From positions 2,056,001 to 2,120,000 of the forward strand of contig OX335665.1 of assembly GCA_946894095.1 (NCBI GenBank): 64,000 bases of DNA, given 5' to 3'. Source of the stretch: Incurvaria masculella (lineage: Eukaryota > Arthropoda > Insecta > Lepidoptera > Incurvariidae). The translations under genes were made by a program, and so were the position numbers. Below are positions 31,604 through 45,700 of the stretch, one piece after another. The notes below the pieces were generated by a model that saw only the letters and a list, made by a program, of their open reading frames with translations, ran no database searches and was not told the origin of the DNA. How positions within the stretch are numbered: position 1 is the first letter of the stretch; the number at the start of each line of letters is the position of its first letter.

Positions 31604-34600
31604 AACTTACCCAACCATGTATTTGTAGGGCCATTGTTGGATATTTGTGCCGCAACTTGCCCAACCATGTATTTGTAGGGCCATTGTTGGATATTTGTGC
31701 TGCAACTTGCGCAACCATGTATTTGTAGGGCCATTGTTGGATATTTGTGCTGCAACTTCCGCAACCATGTATTTGTAGGGCCATTGTTGGATATTTGTGC
31801 TGCAACTTGCCCAACCATGTATTTGTAGGGCCATTGTTGGATATTTGTGCTGCAACTTGCCCAACCATGTATTTGTAGGGCCATTGTTGGATATTTGTGC
31901 TGCAACTTGCCCAACCATGTATTTGTAGGGCCATTGTTGGATATTTGTGCTGCAACTTGCGCAACCATGTATTTGTAGGGCCATTGTTGGATATTTGTGC
32001 TGCAACTTGCGCAACCGTGTATTTGTAGGGCCATTGTTGGATATTTGTGCTGCAACTTGCCCAACCATGTATTTGTAGGGCCATTGTTGGATATTTGTGC
32101 TGCAACTTGCCCAACCATGTATTTGTAGGGCCATTGTTGGATATTTGTGCTGCAACTTGCCCAACCATGTATTTGTAGGGCCATTGTTGGATATTTGTGC
32201 TGCAACTTGCCCAACCATGTATTTGTAGGGCCATTGTTGGATATTTGTGCTGCAACTTGCCCAACCATGTATTTGTAGGGCAATTGTTGGATATTTGTGC
32301 TGCAACTTGCCCAACCATATATTTGTAGGGCCATTGTTGGATATTTGTGCTGCAACTTGCCCAACCATGTATTTGTAGGGCCATTGTTGGATATTTGTGC
32401 TGCAACTTGCCCAACCATGTATTTGTAGGGCCATTGTTGGATATTTGTGCTGCAACTTGCCCAACCATGTATTTGTAGGGCCATTGTTGGATATTTGTGC
32501 TGCAACTTGCCCAACCATGTATTTGTAGGGCCATTGTTGGATATTTGTGCTGCAACTTGCCCAACCATGTATTTGTAGGGCCATTGTTGGATATTTGTGC
32601 TGCAACTTGCCCAACCATGTATTTGTAGGGCCATTGTTGGATATTTGTGCTGCAACTTGCCCAACCATGTATTTGTAGGGCCATTGTTGGATATTTGTGC
32701 TGCAACTTGCCCAACCATGTATTTGTAGGGCCATTGTTGGATATTTGTGCTGCAACTTGCGCAACCATGTATTTGTAGGGCCATTGTTGGATATTTGTGC
32801 TGCAACTTGCCCAACCATATATTTGTAGGGCCATTGATGGATATTTGTGCTGCAACTTGCCCAACCATGTATTTGTAGGGCCATTGTTGGATATTTGTGC
32901 TGCAACTTGCCCAACCATGTATTTGTAGGGCCATTGTTGGATATTTGTGCTGCAACTTGCCCAACCATGTATTTGTAGGGCCATTGTTGGATATTTGTGC
33001 TGCAACTTGCCCAACCATGTATTTGTAGGGCCATTGTTGGATATTTGTGCTGCAACTTGCCCAACCATGTATTTGTAGGGCCATTGTTGGATATTTGTGC
33101 TGCAACTTGCGCAACCATGTATTTGTAGGGCCATTGTTGGATATTTGTGCTGCAACTTGCCCAACCATGTATTTGTAGGGCCATTGTTGGATATTTGTGC
33201 TGCAACTTGCCCAACCATGTATTTGTAGGGCCATTGTTGGATATTTGTGCTGCAACTTGCCCAACCATATATTTGTAGGGCCATTGTTGGATATTTGTGC
33301 TGCAACTTAACAACCATGTTTCGTATGGCCATTGTTGGATATTTGTGCTGCAACTTGTATTTGTAGGGCCATTGTTGGATATTTGTGCTGCAACTTGCCC
33401 AACCATGTATTTGTAGGGCCATTGTTGGATATTTGTGCTGCAACTTGCCCAACCATGTATTTGTAGGGCCATTGTTGGATATTTGTGCTGCAACTTGCCC
33501 AACCATGTATTTGTAGGGCCATTGTTGGATATTTGTGCTGCAACTTGCCCAACCATGTATTTGTAGGGCCATTGTTGGATATTTGTGCTGCAATTTGCCC
33601 AACCATATATTTGTAGGGCCATTGTTGGATATTTGTGCTGCAACTTGCCCAACCATGTATTTGTAGGGCCATTGTTGGATATTTGTGCTGCAACTTGCCC
33701 AACCATGTATTTGTAGGGCCATTGTTGGATATTTGTGCTGCAACTTGCGCAACCATGTATTTGTAGGGCCATTGTTGGATATTTGTGCTGCAACTTGCCC
33801 AACCATGTATTTGTAGGGCCATTGTTGGATATTTGTGCTGCAACTTGCCCAACCATATATTCGTAGGGCCATTGTTGGATATTTGTGCTGCAACTTGCCC
33901 AACCATGTATTTGTAGGGCCATTGTTGGATATTTGTGCTGCAACTTGCCCAACCATGTATTTGTAGGGCCATTGTTGGATATTTGTGCTGCAACTTGCCC
34001 AACCATGTATTTGTAGGGCCATTGTTGGATATTTGTGCTGCAACTTGCCCAACCATGTATTTGTAGGGCCATTGTTGGATATTTGTGCTGCAACTTGCCC
34101 AACCATGTATTTGTAGGGCCATTGTTGGATATTTGTGCTGCAACTTGCCCAACCATGTATTTGTAGGGCCATTGTTGGATATTTGTGCTGCAACTTACCC
34201 AACCATGTATTTGTAGGGCCATTGTTGGATATTTGTGCTGCAACTTGCCCAACCATGTATTTGTAGGGCCATTGTTGGATATTTGTGCTGCAACTTGCCC
34301 AACCATGTATTTGTAGGGCCATTGTTGGATATTTGTGCTGCAACTTGCCCAACCATATATTTGTAGGGCCATTGTTGGATATTTGTGCTGCAACTTGCCC
34401 AACCATGTATTTGTAGGGCAATTGTTGGATATTTGTGCTGCAACTTGTCCAACCATGTATTTGTAGGGCCATTGTTGGATATTTGTGCTGCAACTTGCCC
34501 AACCATATATTTGTAGGGCCATTGTTGGATATTTGTGCTGCAACTTGCCCAACCATGTATTTGTAGGGCCATTGTTGGATATTTGTGCTGCAACTTGCCC

Positions 34601-37600
34601 AACCATGTATTTGTAGGGCCATTGTTGGATATTTGTGCTGCAACTTGCCCAACCATGTATTTGTAGGGCCATTGTTGGATATTTGTGCTGCAACTTGCCC
34701 AACCATGTATTTGTAGGGCCATTGTTGGATATTTGTGCTGCAACTTGCCCAACCATGTATTTGTAGGGCCATTGTTGGATATTTGTGCTGCAACTTGCCC
34801 AACCATGTATTTGTAGGGCCATTGTTGGATATTTGTGCTGCAACTTGCCCAACCATGTATTTGTAGGGCCATTGTTGGATATTTGTGCTGCAACTTGCCC
34901 AACCATGTATTTGTAGGGCCATTGTTGGATATTTGTGCTGCAACTTGCCCAACCATGTATTTGTAGGGCCATTGTTGGATATTTGTGCTGCAACTTGCCC
35001 AACCATGTATTTGTAGGGCAATTGTTGGATATTTGTGCTGCAACTTGCCCAACCATGTATTTGTAGGGCCATTGTTGGATATTTGTGCTGCAACTTGCGC
35101 AACCATGTATTTGTAGGGCCATTGTTGGATATTTGTGCTGCAACTTGCCCAACCATATATTTGTAGGGCCATTGTTGGATATTTGTGCTGCAACATGCCC
35201 AACCATGTATTTGTAGGGCCATTGTTGGATATTTGTGCTGCAACTTGCGCAACCATGTATTTGTAGGGCCATTGTTGGATATTTGTGCTGCAACTTGCCC
35301 AACCATGTATTTGTAGGGCCATTGTTGGATATTTGTGCTGCAACTTGCCCAACCATGTATTTGTAGGGCCATTGTTGGATATTTGTGCTGCAACTTGCGC
35401 AACCATGTATTTGTAGGGCCATTGTTGGATATTTGTGCTGCAACTTGCCCAACCATGTATTTGTAGGGCCATTGTTGGATATTTGTGCTGCAACTTGCGC
35501 AACCATGTATTTGTAGGGCCATTGTTGGATATTTGTGCTGCAACTTGCCCAACCATGTATTTGTAGGGCCATTGTTGGATATTTGTGCTGCAACATGCCC
35601 AACCATGTATTTGTAGGGCCATTGTTGGATATTTGTGCTGCAACTTGCGCAACCATGTATTTGTAGGGCCATTGTTGGATATTTGTGCTGCAACTTGCCC
35701 AACCATGTATTTGTAGGGCCATTGTTGGATATTTGTGCTGCAACTTGCCCAACCATGTATTTGTAGGGCCATTGTTGGATATTTGTGCTGCAACTTGCCC
35801 AACCATATATTTGTAGGGCCATTGTTGGATATTTGTGCTGCAACTTGCCCAACCATGTATTTGTAGGGCCATTGTTGGATATTTGTGCTGCAACTTGCCC
35901 AACCATGTATTTGTAGGGCCATTGTTGGATATTTGTGCTGCAACTTGCCCAACCATGTATTTGTAGGGCCATTGTTGGATATTTGTGCTGCAACTTGCCC
36001 AACCATGTATTTGTAGGGCCATTGTTGGATATTTGTGCTGCAACTTGCCCAACCATATATTTGTAGGGCCATTGTTGGATATTTGTGCTGCAACTTGCCC
36101 AACCATGTATTTGTAGGGCCATTGTTGGATATTTGTGCTGCAACTTGCCCATCCATGTATTTGTAGGGCCATTGTTGGATATTTGTGCTGCAACTTGCCC
36201 AACCATGTATTTGTAGGGCCATTGTTGGATATTTGTGCTGCAACTTGCCCAACCATGTATTTGTAGGGCCATTGTTGGATATTTGTGCTGCAACTTGCCC
36301 AACCATGTATTTGTAGGGCCATTGTTGGATATTTGTGCTGCAACTTGCCCAACCATGTATTTGTAGGGCCATTGTTGGATATTTGTGCTGCAACTTGCCC
36401 AACCATGTATTTGTAGGGCCATTGTTGGATATTTGTGCTGCAACTTGCCCAACCATGTATTTGTAGGGCCATTGTTGGATATTTGTGCTGCAACTTGCCC
36501 AACCATGTATTTGTAGGGCAATTGTTGGATATTTGTGCTGCAACTTGCCCAACCATGTATTTGTAGGGCCATTGTTGGATATTTGTGCTGCAACTTGCGC
36601 AACCATGTATTTGTAGGGCCATTGTTGGATATTTGTGCTGCAACTTGCCCAACCATATATTTGTAGGGCCATTGTTGGATATTTGTGCTGCAACTTGCCC
36701 AACCATGTATTTGTAGGGCCATTGTTGGATATTTGTGCTGCAACATGCCCAACCATGTATTTGTAGGGCCATTGTTGGATATTTGTGCTGCAACTTGCCC
36801 AACCATGTATTTGTAGGGCCATTGTTGGATATTTGTGCTGCAACTTGCGCAACCATGTATTTGTAGGGCCATTGTTGGATATTTGTGCTGCAACTTGCGC
36901 AACCATGTATTTGTAGGGCCATTGTTGGATATTTGTGCTGCGACTTGCCCAACCATGTATTTGTAGGGCCATTGTTGGATATTTGTGCTGCAACTTGCGC
37001 AACCATGTATTTGTAGGGCCATTGTTGGATATTTGTGCTGCAACTTGCGCAACCATGTATTTGTAGGGCCATTGTTGGATATTTGTGCTGCAACTTGCGC
37101 AACCATGTATTTGTAGGGCCATTGTTGGATATTTGTGCTGCGACTTGCCCAACCATATATTTGTAGGGCCATTGTTGGATATTTGTGCTGCAACTTGCGC
37201 AACCATGTATTTGTAGGGCCATTGTTGGATATTTGTGCTGCAACTTGCCCAACCATGTATTTGTAGGGCCATTGTTGGATATTTGTGCTGCAACTTGCCC
37301 AACCATGTATTTGTAGGGCCATTGTTGGATATTTGTGCTGCAACTTGCCCAACCATGTATTTGTAGGGCCATTGTTGGATATTTGTGCTGCAACATGCCC
37401 AACCATGTATTTGTAGGGCCATTGTTGGATATTTGTGCTGCAACTTGCCCAACCATGTATTTGTAGGGCCATTGTTGGATATTTGTGCTGCAACTTGCGC
37501 AACCATGTATTTGTAGGGCCATTGTTGGATATTTGTGCTGCAACTTGCGCAACCATGTATTTGTAGGGCCATTGTTGGATATTTGTGCTGCAACTTGCGC

Positions 37601-39604
37601 AACCATGTATTTGTAGGGCCATTGTTGGATATTTGTGCTGCGACTTGCCCAACCATATATTTGTAGGGCCATTGTTGGATATTTGTGCTGCAACTTGCGC
37701 AACCATGTATTTGTAGGGCCATTGTTGGATATTTGTGCTGCAACTTGCCCAACCATGTATTTGTAGGGCCATTGTTGGATATTTGTGCTGCAACTTGCCC
37801 AACCATGTATTTGTAGGGCCATTGTTGGATATTTGTGCTGCAACTTGCCCAACCATGTATTTGTAGGGCCATTGTTGGATATTTGTGCTGCAACTTGCCC
37901 AACCATGTATTTGTAGGGCCATTGTTGGATATTTGTGCTGCAACTTGCCCAACCATGTATTTGTAGGGCCATTGTTGGATATTTGTGCTGCAACTTGCGC
38001 AACCATGTATTTGTAGGGCCATTGTTGGATATTTGTGCTGCGACTTGCCCAACCATGTATTTGTAGGGCCATTGTTGGATATTTGTGCTGCAACTTGCGC
38101 AACCATGTATTTGTAGGGCCATTGTTGGATATTTGTGCTGCAACTTGCGCAACCATGTATTTGTAGGGCCATTGTTGGATATTTGTGCTGCAACTTGCGC
38201 AACCATGTATTTGTAGGGCCATTGTTGGATATTTGTGCTGCGACTTGCCCAACCATATATTTGTAGGGCCATTGTTGGATATTTGTGCTGCAACTTGCGC
38301 AACCATGTATTTGTAGGGCCATTGTTGGATATTTGTGCTGCAACTTGCCCAACCATGTATTTGTAGGGCCATTGTTGGATATTTGTGCTGCAACTTGCCC
38401 AACCATGTATTTGTAGGGCCATTGTTGGATATTTGTGCTGCAACTTGCCCAACCATGTATTTGTAGGGCCATTGTTGGATATTTGTGCTGCAACTTGCCC
38501 AACCATGTATTTGTAGGGCCATTGTTGGATATTTGTGCTGCAACTTGCCCAACCATGTATTTGTAGGGCCATTGTTGGATATTTGTGCTGCAACTTGCGC
38601 AACCATGTTTCGTAGGGCCATTGTTGGATATTTGTGCTGCAACTTGCCCAACCATGTATTTGTAGGGCCATTGTTGGATATTTGTGCTGCAACTTGCGCA
38701 ACCATGTATTTGTAGGGCCATTGTTGGATATTTGTGCTGCAACTTGCCCAACCATGTATTTGTAGGGCCATTGTTGGATATTTGTGCTGCAACTTGCCCA
38801 ACCATGTATTTGTAGGGCCATTGTTGGATATTTGTGCCGCAACTTGCCCAACCATATATTTGTAGGGCCATTGTTGGATATTTGTGCTGCAACTTGCGCA
38901 ACCATGTTTCGTAGGGCCATTGTTGGATATTTGTGCTGCAACTTGCCCAACCATGTATTTGTAGGGCCATTGTTGGATATTTGTGCTGCAACTTGCGCAA
39001 CCATGTATTTGTAGGGCCATTGTTGGATATTTGTGCTGCAACTTGCGCAACCATATATTTGTAGGGCCATTGTTGGATATTTGTGCTGCAACTTGCGCAA
39101 CCATGTTTCGTAGGGCCATTGTTGGATATTTGTGCTGCAACTTGCGCAACCATGTTTCGTAGGGCCATTGTTGGATATTTGTGCTGCAACTTGCCCAACC
39201 ATGTATTTGTAGGGCCATTGTTGGATATTTGTGCAGCAACTTGCCCAACCATGTATTTGTAGGGCCATTGTTGGATATTTGTGCCGCAACTTGCCCAACC
39301 ATATATTTGTAGGGCCATTGTTGGATATTTGTGCTGCAACTTGCCCAACCATGTATTTGTAGGGCCATTGTTGGATATTTGTGCTGCAACTTGCCCAACC
39401 ATGTATTTGTAGGGCCATTGTTGGATATTTGTGCCGCAACTTGCCCAACCATATATTTGTAGGGCCATTGTTGGATATTTGTGCTGCAACTTGCGCAACC
39501 ATGTTTCGTAGGGCCATTGTTGGATATTTGTGCTGCAACTTGCCCAACCATGTATTTGTAGGGCCATTGTTGGATATTTGTGCTGCAACTTGCGCAACCA
39601 TGTA
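31604..39604. repeat. 50-bp satellite, block 1 (about 160 units)
   Basis: Head-to-tail copies of a 50-bp unit opening aaccatgtatttgtagggcc and closing gctgcaacttgccc. Most units differ by 0-2 bases, commonly gccc/gcgc and catgtat/catatat. A 49-bp variant with aaccatgtttcgtaggg appears toward the right edge. On the minus strand the unit has no stop in any frame and 150 bp (three units) make a 50-residue period, giving frames of 2,694 and 2,664 codons. Variants do not favour silent positions, so I read these as chance frames. A degenerate unit (gcctctgttggatatac) sits just outside at about 31562. Confidence 0.97.
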
Positions 39605-39610
39605 TGGACA
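38485..39610. repeat. Higher-order 299-bp repeat at the right edge of satellite block 1
   Basis: The same run of five 50-bp units plus one 49-bp unit starts at 38485, 38784 and 39381 (spacing 299 and 597). Elsewhere in the block the cgacttgcccaaccatatat marker recurs at 37141, 37641 and 38241. Confidence 0.7.
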
Positions 39611-40053
39611 CGCCGTTAACTGATTTTCCCGCCAACACTACTTTATAAAAACACTACTCAATACAACACTTTCCCCTCGTTCCTTCTCATCTTTTCCCCA
39701 CCTAAGAGAGAGAGAGACGGAACCACTGCAAACCAGAAGATGCGCGCGATCATGATTTAAAATCGTGCTCGCGAGTCGGACTTCAACCGCCAAAAGAACC
39801 GCGCCGCGAATGGTCGCTCCGCAGAGACAAGCCATCCTCTCACTGTACCATCGCATTGCCCTTATCGCGCGAGGAGTTGTACTCAAGTGGTGAAAAGGTG
39901 TCCGCGTGCGAGTGCTTGATAGCTGCCTCCAGCAACATTCCTGGCCAGAAGAAAGTGAGAACATCCCTGTGGAAGGTGCGAGCCCGGAGGCATCAGGTCA
40001 GAAATCTCTCATCCTCTCTCGGTGTCTCCCAGGCCTCGGGCCTATCCATAGTG

Positions 40054-40071
40054 TGGTCCTTCGAGCCGGAT
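40054..40071 (+). promoter_or_regulatory. Primer-binding site, tRNA-Tyr type
   Basis: TGGTCCTTCGAGCCGGAT is the complement of the conserved animal tRNA-Tyr 3' end (ATCCGGCTCGAAGGA plus CCA), 18 of 18 as remembered. It marks the end of the upstream LTR. Confidence 0.75.
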
Positions 40072-40471
40072 ATAAACCTCTCTCCTCACAACCTCATCTC
40101 ACATTCTTCACGCACGCAAACTCGAATCTTTTCATACCGCTCACTCACTCAATCATTCACGCATTTAACAATCATTCGCGCATACTTTACACTCGCTCAA
40201 ATATCTTTAAATCAAACCTCAATATATCTACAATAAGATAGTTCTTTTATTCAAACTCATTTCCATACATTTTACTCATATTCAGTTACACTTGACAATA
40301 TTTCAACGAACATTCACATCATAAAATTTGCAGGTAAGTTTGAAACATAATTTTCTGTCAAACAATTATCGCTCCGCTGGCCTTGAAACCCAACTGTTAA
40401 TAAGAACTAAATTTGCATTCACTATTCTTAAGTCCGTCTGTCTCGTCAGTTAGCAGCTCAGCAAACTTAAC

Positions 40472-40563
40472 ATGGCCGAGTTACTAATGTTGGAAGCGGA
40501 AAGAAATGTAATTTACTCGTTATTACAAAATCTGTACGACCTGGGAAAAAAGGTAGATGATAG
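40472..40563 (+). pseudogene. Truncated gag-like N-terminus fused to satellite
   Basis: ATG-initiated frame MAELLMLEAERNVIYSLLQN plus about ten residues, then it runs in frame into satellite-encoded residues and stops at 40696. Position after a primer-binding site and leader suggests gag; the residues alone are not diagnostic. Confidence 0.4.
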
Positions 40564-42769
40564 TGTGCTGCAACTTGCCCAACCATGTATTTGTAGGGCC
40601 ATTGTTGGATATTTGTGCTGCAACTTGCCCAACCATGTATTTGTAGGGCCATTGTTGGATATTTGTGCTGCAACTTGCCCAACCATGTATTTGTAGGGCC
40701 ATTGTTGGATATTTGTGCTGCAACTTGCGCAACCATGTATTTGTAGGGCCATTGTTGGATATTTGTGCTGCAACTTGCCCAACCATGTATTTGTAGGGCC
40801 ATTGTTGGATATTTGTGCTGCAACTTGCGCAACCATGTATTTGTAGGGCCATTGTTGGATATTTGTGCTGCAACTTGCGCAACCATGTATTTGTAGGGCC
40901 ATTGTTGGATATTTGTGCTGCAACTTGCCCAACCATGTATTTGTAGGGCCATTGTTGGATATTTGTGCTGCAACTTGCCCAACCATGTATTTGTAGGGCC
41001 ATTGTTGGATATTTGTGCTGCAACTTGCCCAACCATGTATTTGTAGGGCCATTGTTGGATATTTGTGCTGCAACTTGCCCAACCATGTATTTGTAGGGCC
41101 ATTGTTGGATATTTGTGCTGCAACTTGCGCAACCATGTATTTGTAGGGCCATTGTTGGATATTTGTGCTGCAACTTGCCCAACCATGTATATGTAGGGCC
41201 ATTGTTGGATATTTGTGCTGCAACTTGCCCAACCATGTATTTGTAGGGCCATTGTTGGATATTTGTGCTGCAACTTGCCCAACCATATATTTGTAGGGCC
41301 ATTGTTGGATATTTGTGCTGCAACTTAACAACCATGTTTCGTATGGCCATTGTTGGATATTTGTGCTGCAACTTGTATTTGTAGGGCCATTGTTGGATAT
41401 TTGTGCTGCAACTTGCCCAACCATGTATTTGTAGGGCCATTGTTGGATATTTGTGCTGCAACTTGCCCAACCATATATTTGTAGGGCCATTGTTGGATAT
41501 TTGTGCTGCAACTTGCCCAACCATGTATTTGTAGGGCCATTGTTGGATATTTGTGCTGCAACTTGCCCAACCATGTATTTGTAGGGCCATTGTTGGATAT
41601 TTGTGCTGCAACTTGCCCAACCATGTATTTGTAGGGCCATTGTTGGGTATTTGTGCTGCAACTTGCCCAACCATGTATTTGTAGGGCAATTGTTGGATAT
41701 TTGTGCTGCAACTTGCCCAACCATGTATTTGTAGGGCCATTGTTGGATATTTGTGCTGCAACTTAACAACCATGTTTCGTATGGCCATTGTTGGATATTT
41801 GTGCTGCAACTTGTATTTGTAGGGCCATTGTTGGATATTTGTGCTGCAACTTGCCCAACCATGTATTTGTAGGGCCATTGTTGGATATTTGTGCTGCAAC
41901 TTGCCCAACCATATATTTGTAGGGCCATTGTTGGATATTTGTGCTGCAACTTGACAACCATGTTTCGTATGGCCATTGTTGGATATTTGTGCTGCAACTT
42001 GACAACCATGTTTCGTAGGGCCATTGTTGGATATTTGTGCTGCAACATGACAACCATGTTTCGTAGGGCCATTGTTGGATATTTGTGCTGCAACTTGCCC
42101 AACCATGTATTTGTAGGGCCATTGTTGGATATTTGTGCTGCAACTTGCCCAACCATATATTTGTAGGGCCATTGTTGGATATTTGTGCTGCAACTTGACA
42201 ACCATGTTTCGTATGGCCATTGTTGGATATTTGTGCTGCAACTTGACAACCATGTTTCGTAGGGCTATTGTTGGATATTTGTGCTGCAACATGACAACCA
42301 TGTTTCGTAGGGCCATTGTTGGACATTTGTGCTGCAACTTGCCCAAGAATGTATTTGTAGGGCCATTGTTGGATATTTGTGCTGCAACTTGACAACCATG
42401 TTTCGTATGGCCATTGTTGGATATTTGTGCTGCAACTTGACAACCATGTTTCGTAGGGCCATTGTTGGATATTTGTGCTGCAACATGACAACCATGTTTC
42501 TTAGGGCCATTGTTGGATATTTGTGCTGCAACTTGCCCAACCATGTATTTGTAGGGCCATTGTTGGATATTTGTGCTGCAACTTGCCCAACCATATATTT
42601 GTAGGGCCATTGTTGGATATTTGTGCTGCAACTTGACAACCATGTTTCGTATGGCCATTGTTGGATATTTGTGCTGCAACTTGACAACCATGTTTCGTAG
42701 GGCCATTGTTGGATATTTGTGCTGCAACATGACAACCATGTTTCGTAGGGCCATTGTTGGACATTTGTG

Positions 42770-45700
42770 CTGCAACTTGCCCAAGAATGTATTTGTAGGG
42801 CCATTGTTGGATATTTGTGCTGCAACTTGCCCAACCATGTATTTGTAGGGCCATTGTTGGATATTTGTGCTGCAACTTGCGAAACCATGTTTCATAGGGC
42901 CATTGTTGGATATTTGTGCTGCAACTTGCCCAACCATGTTTCGTAGGGCCATTGTTGGATATTTGTGCTGCAACTTGCCCAACCATGTATTTGTAGGGCC
43001 ATTGTTGGATATTTGTGCTGCAACTTGCGAAACCATGTTTCATAGGGCCATTGTTGGATATTTGTGCTGCAACTTGCCCAACCATGTTTCGTAGGGCCAT
43101 TGTTGGATATTTGTGCTGCAACGTGCCCAACCACGTTTCTTAGGGCCATTGTTGGATATTTGTGCTGCAACGTGCCCAACCACGTTTCTTAGGGCCATTG
43201 TTGGATATTTGTGCTGCAACTTGCGAAACCATGAATTTGTAGGGCTATTGTTGGATATTTGTGCTGCAACTTGCGCAACCATGTATTTGTAGGGCCATTG
43301 TTGGATATTTGTGCTGCAACTTGCGCAACCATGTATTTGTAGGGCCATTGTTGGATATTTGTGCTGCAACTTGCCCAACCATGTATTTGTAGGGCCATTG
43401 TTGGATATTTGTGCTGCAACTTGCGCAACCATGTATTTGTAGGGCCATTGTTGGATATTTGTGCTGCAACTTGCGCAACCATGTATTTGTAGGGCCATTG
43501 TTGGATATTTGTGCTGCAACTTGCCCAACCATGTATTTGTAGGGCCATTGTTGGATATTTGTGCTGCAACTTGCCCAACCACATATTTGTAGGACCATTG
43601 TTGGATATTTGTGCTGCAACTTGCGCAACCATGTATTTGTAGGGCCATTGTTGGATATTTGTGCTGCAACTTGCCCAACCATATATTTGTAGGACCATTG
43701 TTGGATATTTGTGCTGCAACTTGCCCAACCATGTTTCGTAGGGCCATTGTTGGATATTTGTGCTGCAACTTGCGCAACCATGTATTTGTAGGGCCATTGT
43801 TGGATATTTGTGATGCAACTTGCCCAACCATGTATTTGTAGGGCCATTGTTGGATATTTGTGCTGCAACTTGCCCAACCATGTATTTGTAGGGCCATTGT
43901 TGGATATTTGTGCTGCAACTTGCGCAACCATGTATTTGTAGAGCCATTGTTGGATATTTGTGCTGCAACTTGCGCAACCATGTATTTGTAGGGCCATTGT
44001 TGGATATTTGTGCTGCAACTTGCGCAACCATGTATTTGTAGGGCCATTGTTGGATATTTGTGCTGCAACTTGCCCAACCATGTATTTGTAGGGCCATTGT
44101 TGGATATTTGTGCTGCAACTTGCCCAACCATGTATTTGTAGGGCCATTGTTGGATATTTGTGCTGCAACTTGCCCAACCATATATTTGTAGGACCATTGT
44201 TGGATATTTGTGCTGCAACTTAACAACCATGTTTCGTATGGCCATTGTTGGATATTTGTGCTGCAACTTGCGCAACCATGTATTTGTAGGGCCATTGTTG
44301 GATATTTGTGCTGCAACTTGCCCAACCATGTATTTGTAGGGCCATTGTTGGATATTTGTGCTGCAACTTGCCCAACCATGTATTTGTAGGGCCATTGTTG
44401 GATATTTGTGCTGCAACTTGCCCAACCATGTATTTGTAGGGCCATTGTTGGATATTTGTGCTGCAACTTGCCCAACCATGTATTTGTAGGGCAATTGTTG
44501 GATATTTGTGCTGCAACTTGCCCAACCATGTATTTGTAGGGCCATTGTTGGATATTTGTGCTGCAACTTGCGCAACCATGTATTTGTAGGGCCATTGTTG
44601 GATATTTGTGCTGCAACTTGCCCAACCATATATTTGTAGGGCCATTGTTGGATATTTGTGCTGCAACTTGCCCAACCATGTATTTGTAGGGCCATTGTTG
44701 GATATTTGTGCTGCAACTTGCCCAACCATGTATTTGTAGGGCCATTGTTGGATATTTGTGCTGCAACTTGCCCAACCATGTATTTGTAGGGCTATTGTTG
44801 GATATTTGTGCTGCAACTTGCCCAACCATGTATTTGTAGGGCCATTGTTGGATATTTGTGCTGCAACTTGCCCAACCATATATTTGTAGGGCCATTGTTG
44901 GATATTTGTGCTGCAACTTGCCCAACCATGTATTTGTAGGGCCATTGTTGGATATTTGTGCTGCAACTTGCCCAACCATGTATTTGTAGGGCCATTGTTG
45001 GATATTTGTGCTGCAACTTGCCCAACCATGTATTTGTAGGGCCATTGTTGGATATTTGTGCTGCAACTTGCCCAACCATGTATTTGTAGGGCCATTGTTG
45101 GATATTTGTGCTGCAACTTGCGCAACCATGTATTTGTAGGGCCATTGTTGGATATTTGTGCTGCAACTTGCCCAACCATGTATTTGTAGGGCCATTGTTG
45201 GATATTTGTGCTGCAACTTGCGCAACCATGTATTTGTAGGGCCATTGTTGGATATTTGTGCTGCAACTTGCGCAACCATGTATTTGTAGGGCCATTGTTG
45301 GATATTTGTGCTGCAACTTGCCCAACCATGTATTTGTAGGGCCATTGTTGGATATTTGTGCTGCAACTTGCCCAACCATGTATTTGTAGGGCCATTGTTG
45401 GATATTTGTGCTGCAACTTGCCCAACCATGTATTTGTAGGGCCATTGTTGGATATTTGTGCTGCAACTTGCCCAACCATGTATTTGTAGGGCCATTGTTG
45501 GATATTTGTGCTGCAACTTGCCCAACCATGTATTTGTAGGGCCATTGTTGGATATTTGTGCTGCAACTTGCGCAACCATGTTTCGTAGGGCCATTGTTGG
45601 ATATTTGTGCTGCAACTTGCCCAACCATGTATTTGTAGGGCGATTGTTGGATATTTGTGCTGCAACTTGCCCAACCATGTATTTGTAGGGCCATTGTTGG

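Larger units (their letters stand above)
39601..40563 (+). mobile_element. 5' end of an LTR retrotransposon inside the satellite
   Basis: Non-satellite sequence of about 960 bp. It begins near tgtatggacacgccgtt, has a TATAAAA box at about 39642, then an 18-nt tRNA-Tyr-type primer-binding site at 40054-40071, a leader with a strong donor (CAGGTAAGT, about 40331) and a gag-like ATG at 40472. The putative 5' LTR is about 39601-40050. The element breaks off in the ORF at 40563, where satellite resumes in a different phase. No 3' LTR and no target duplication are visible. BEL/Pao is my best guess of superfamily (inference). Confidence 0.65.

Noticed and set aside
31554..39638. Minus-strand frame of 2,694 codons read as a giant repeat protein
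   Set aside because: The frame exists because the 50-bp unit lacks stops in all three minus frames; other long frames overlap it, variants are not silent-biased and no start context or unique domain is present.
39856..40241. Two overlapping plus-strand frames of 111-126 codons
   Set aside because: They lie across the LTR, primer-binding site and leader of the retroelement and have no domain.
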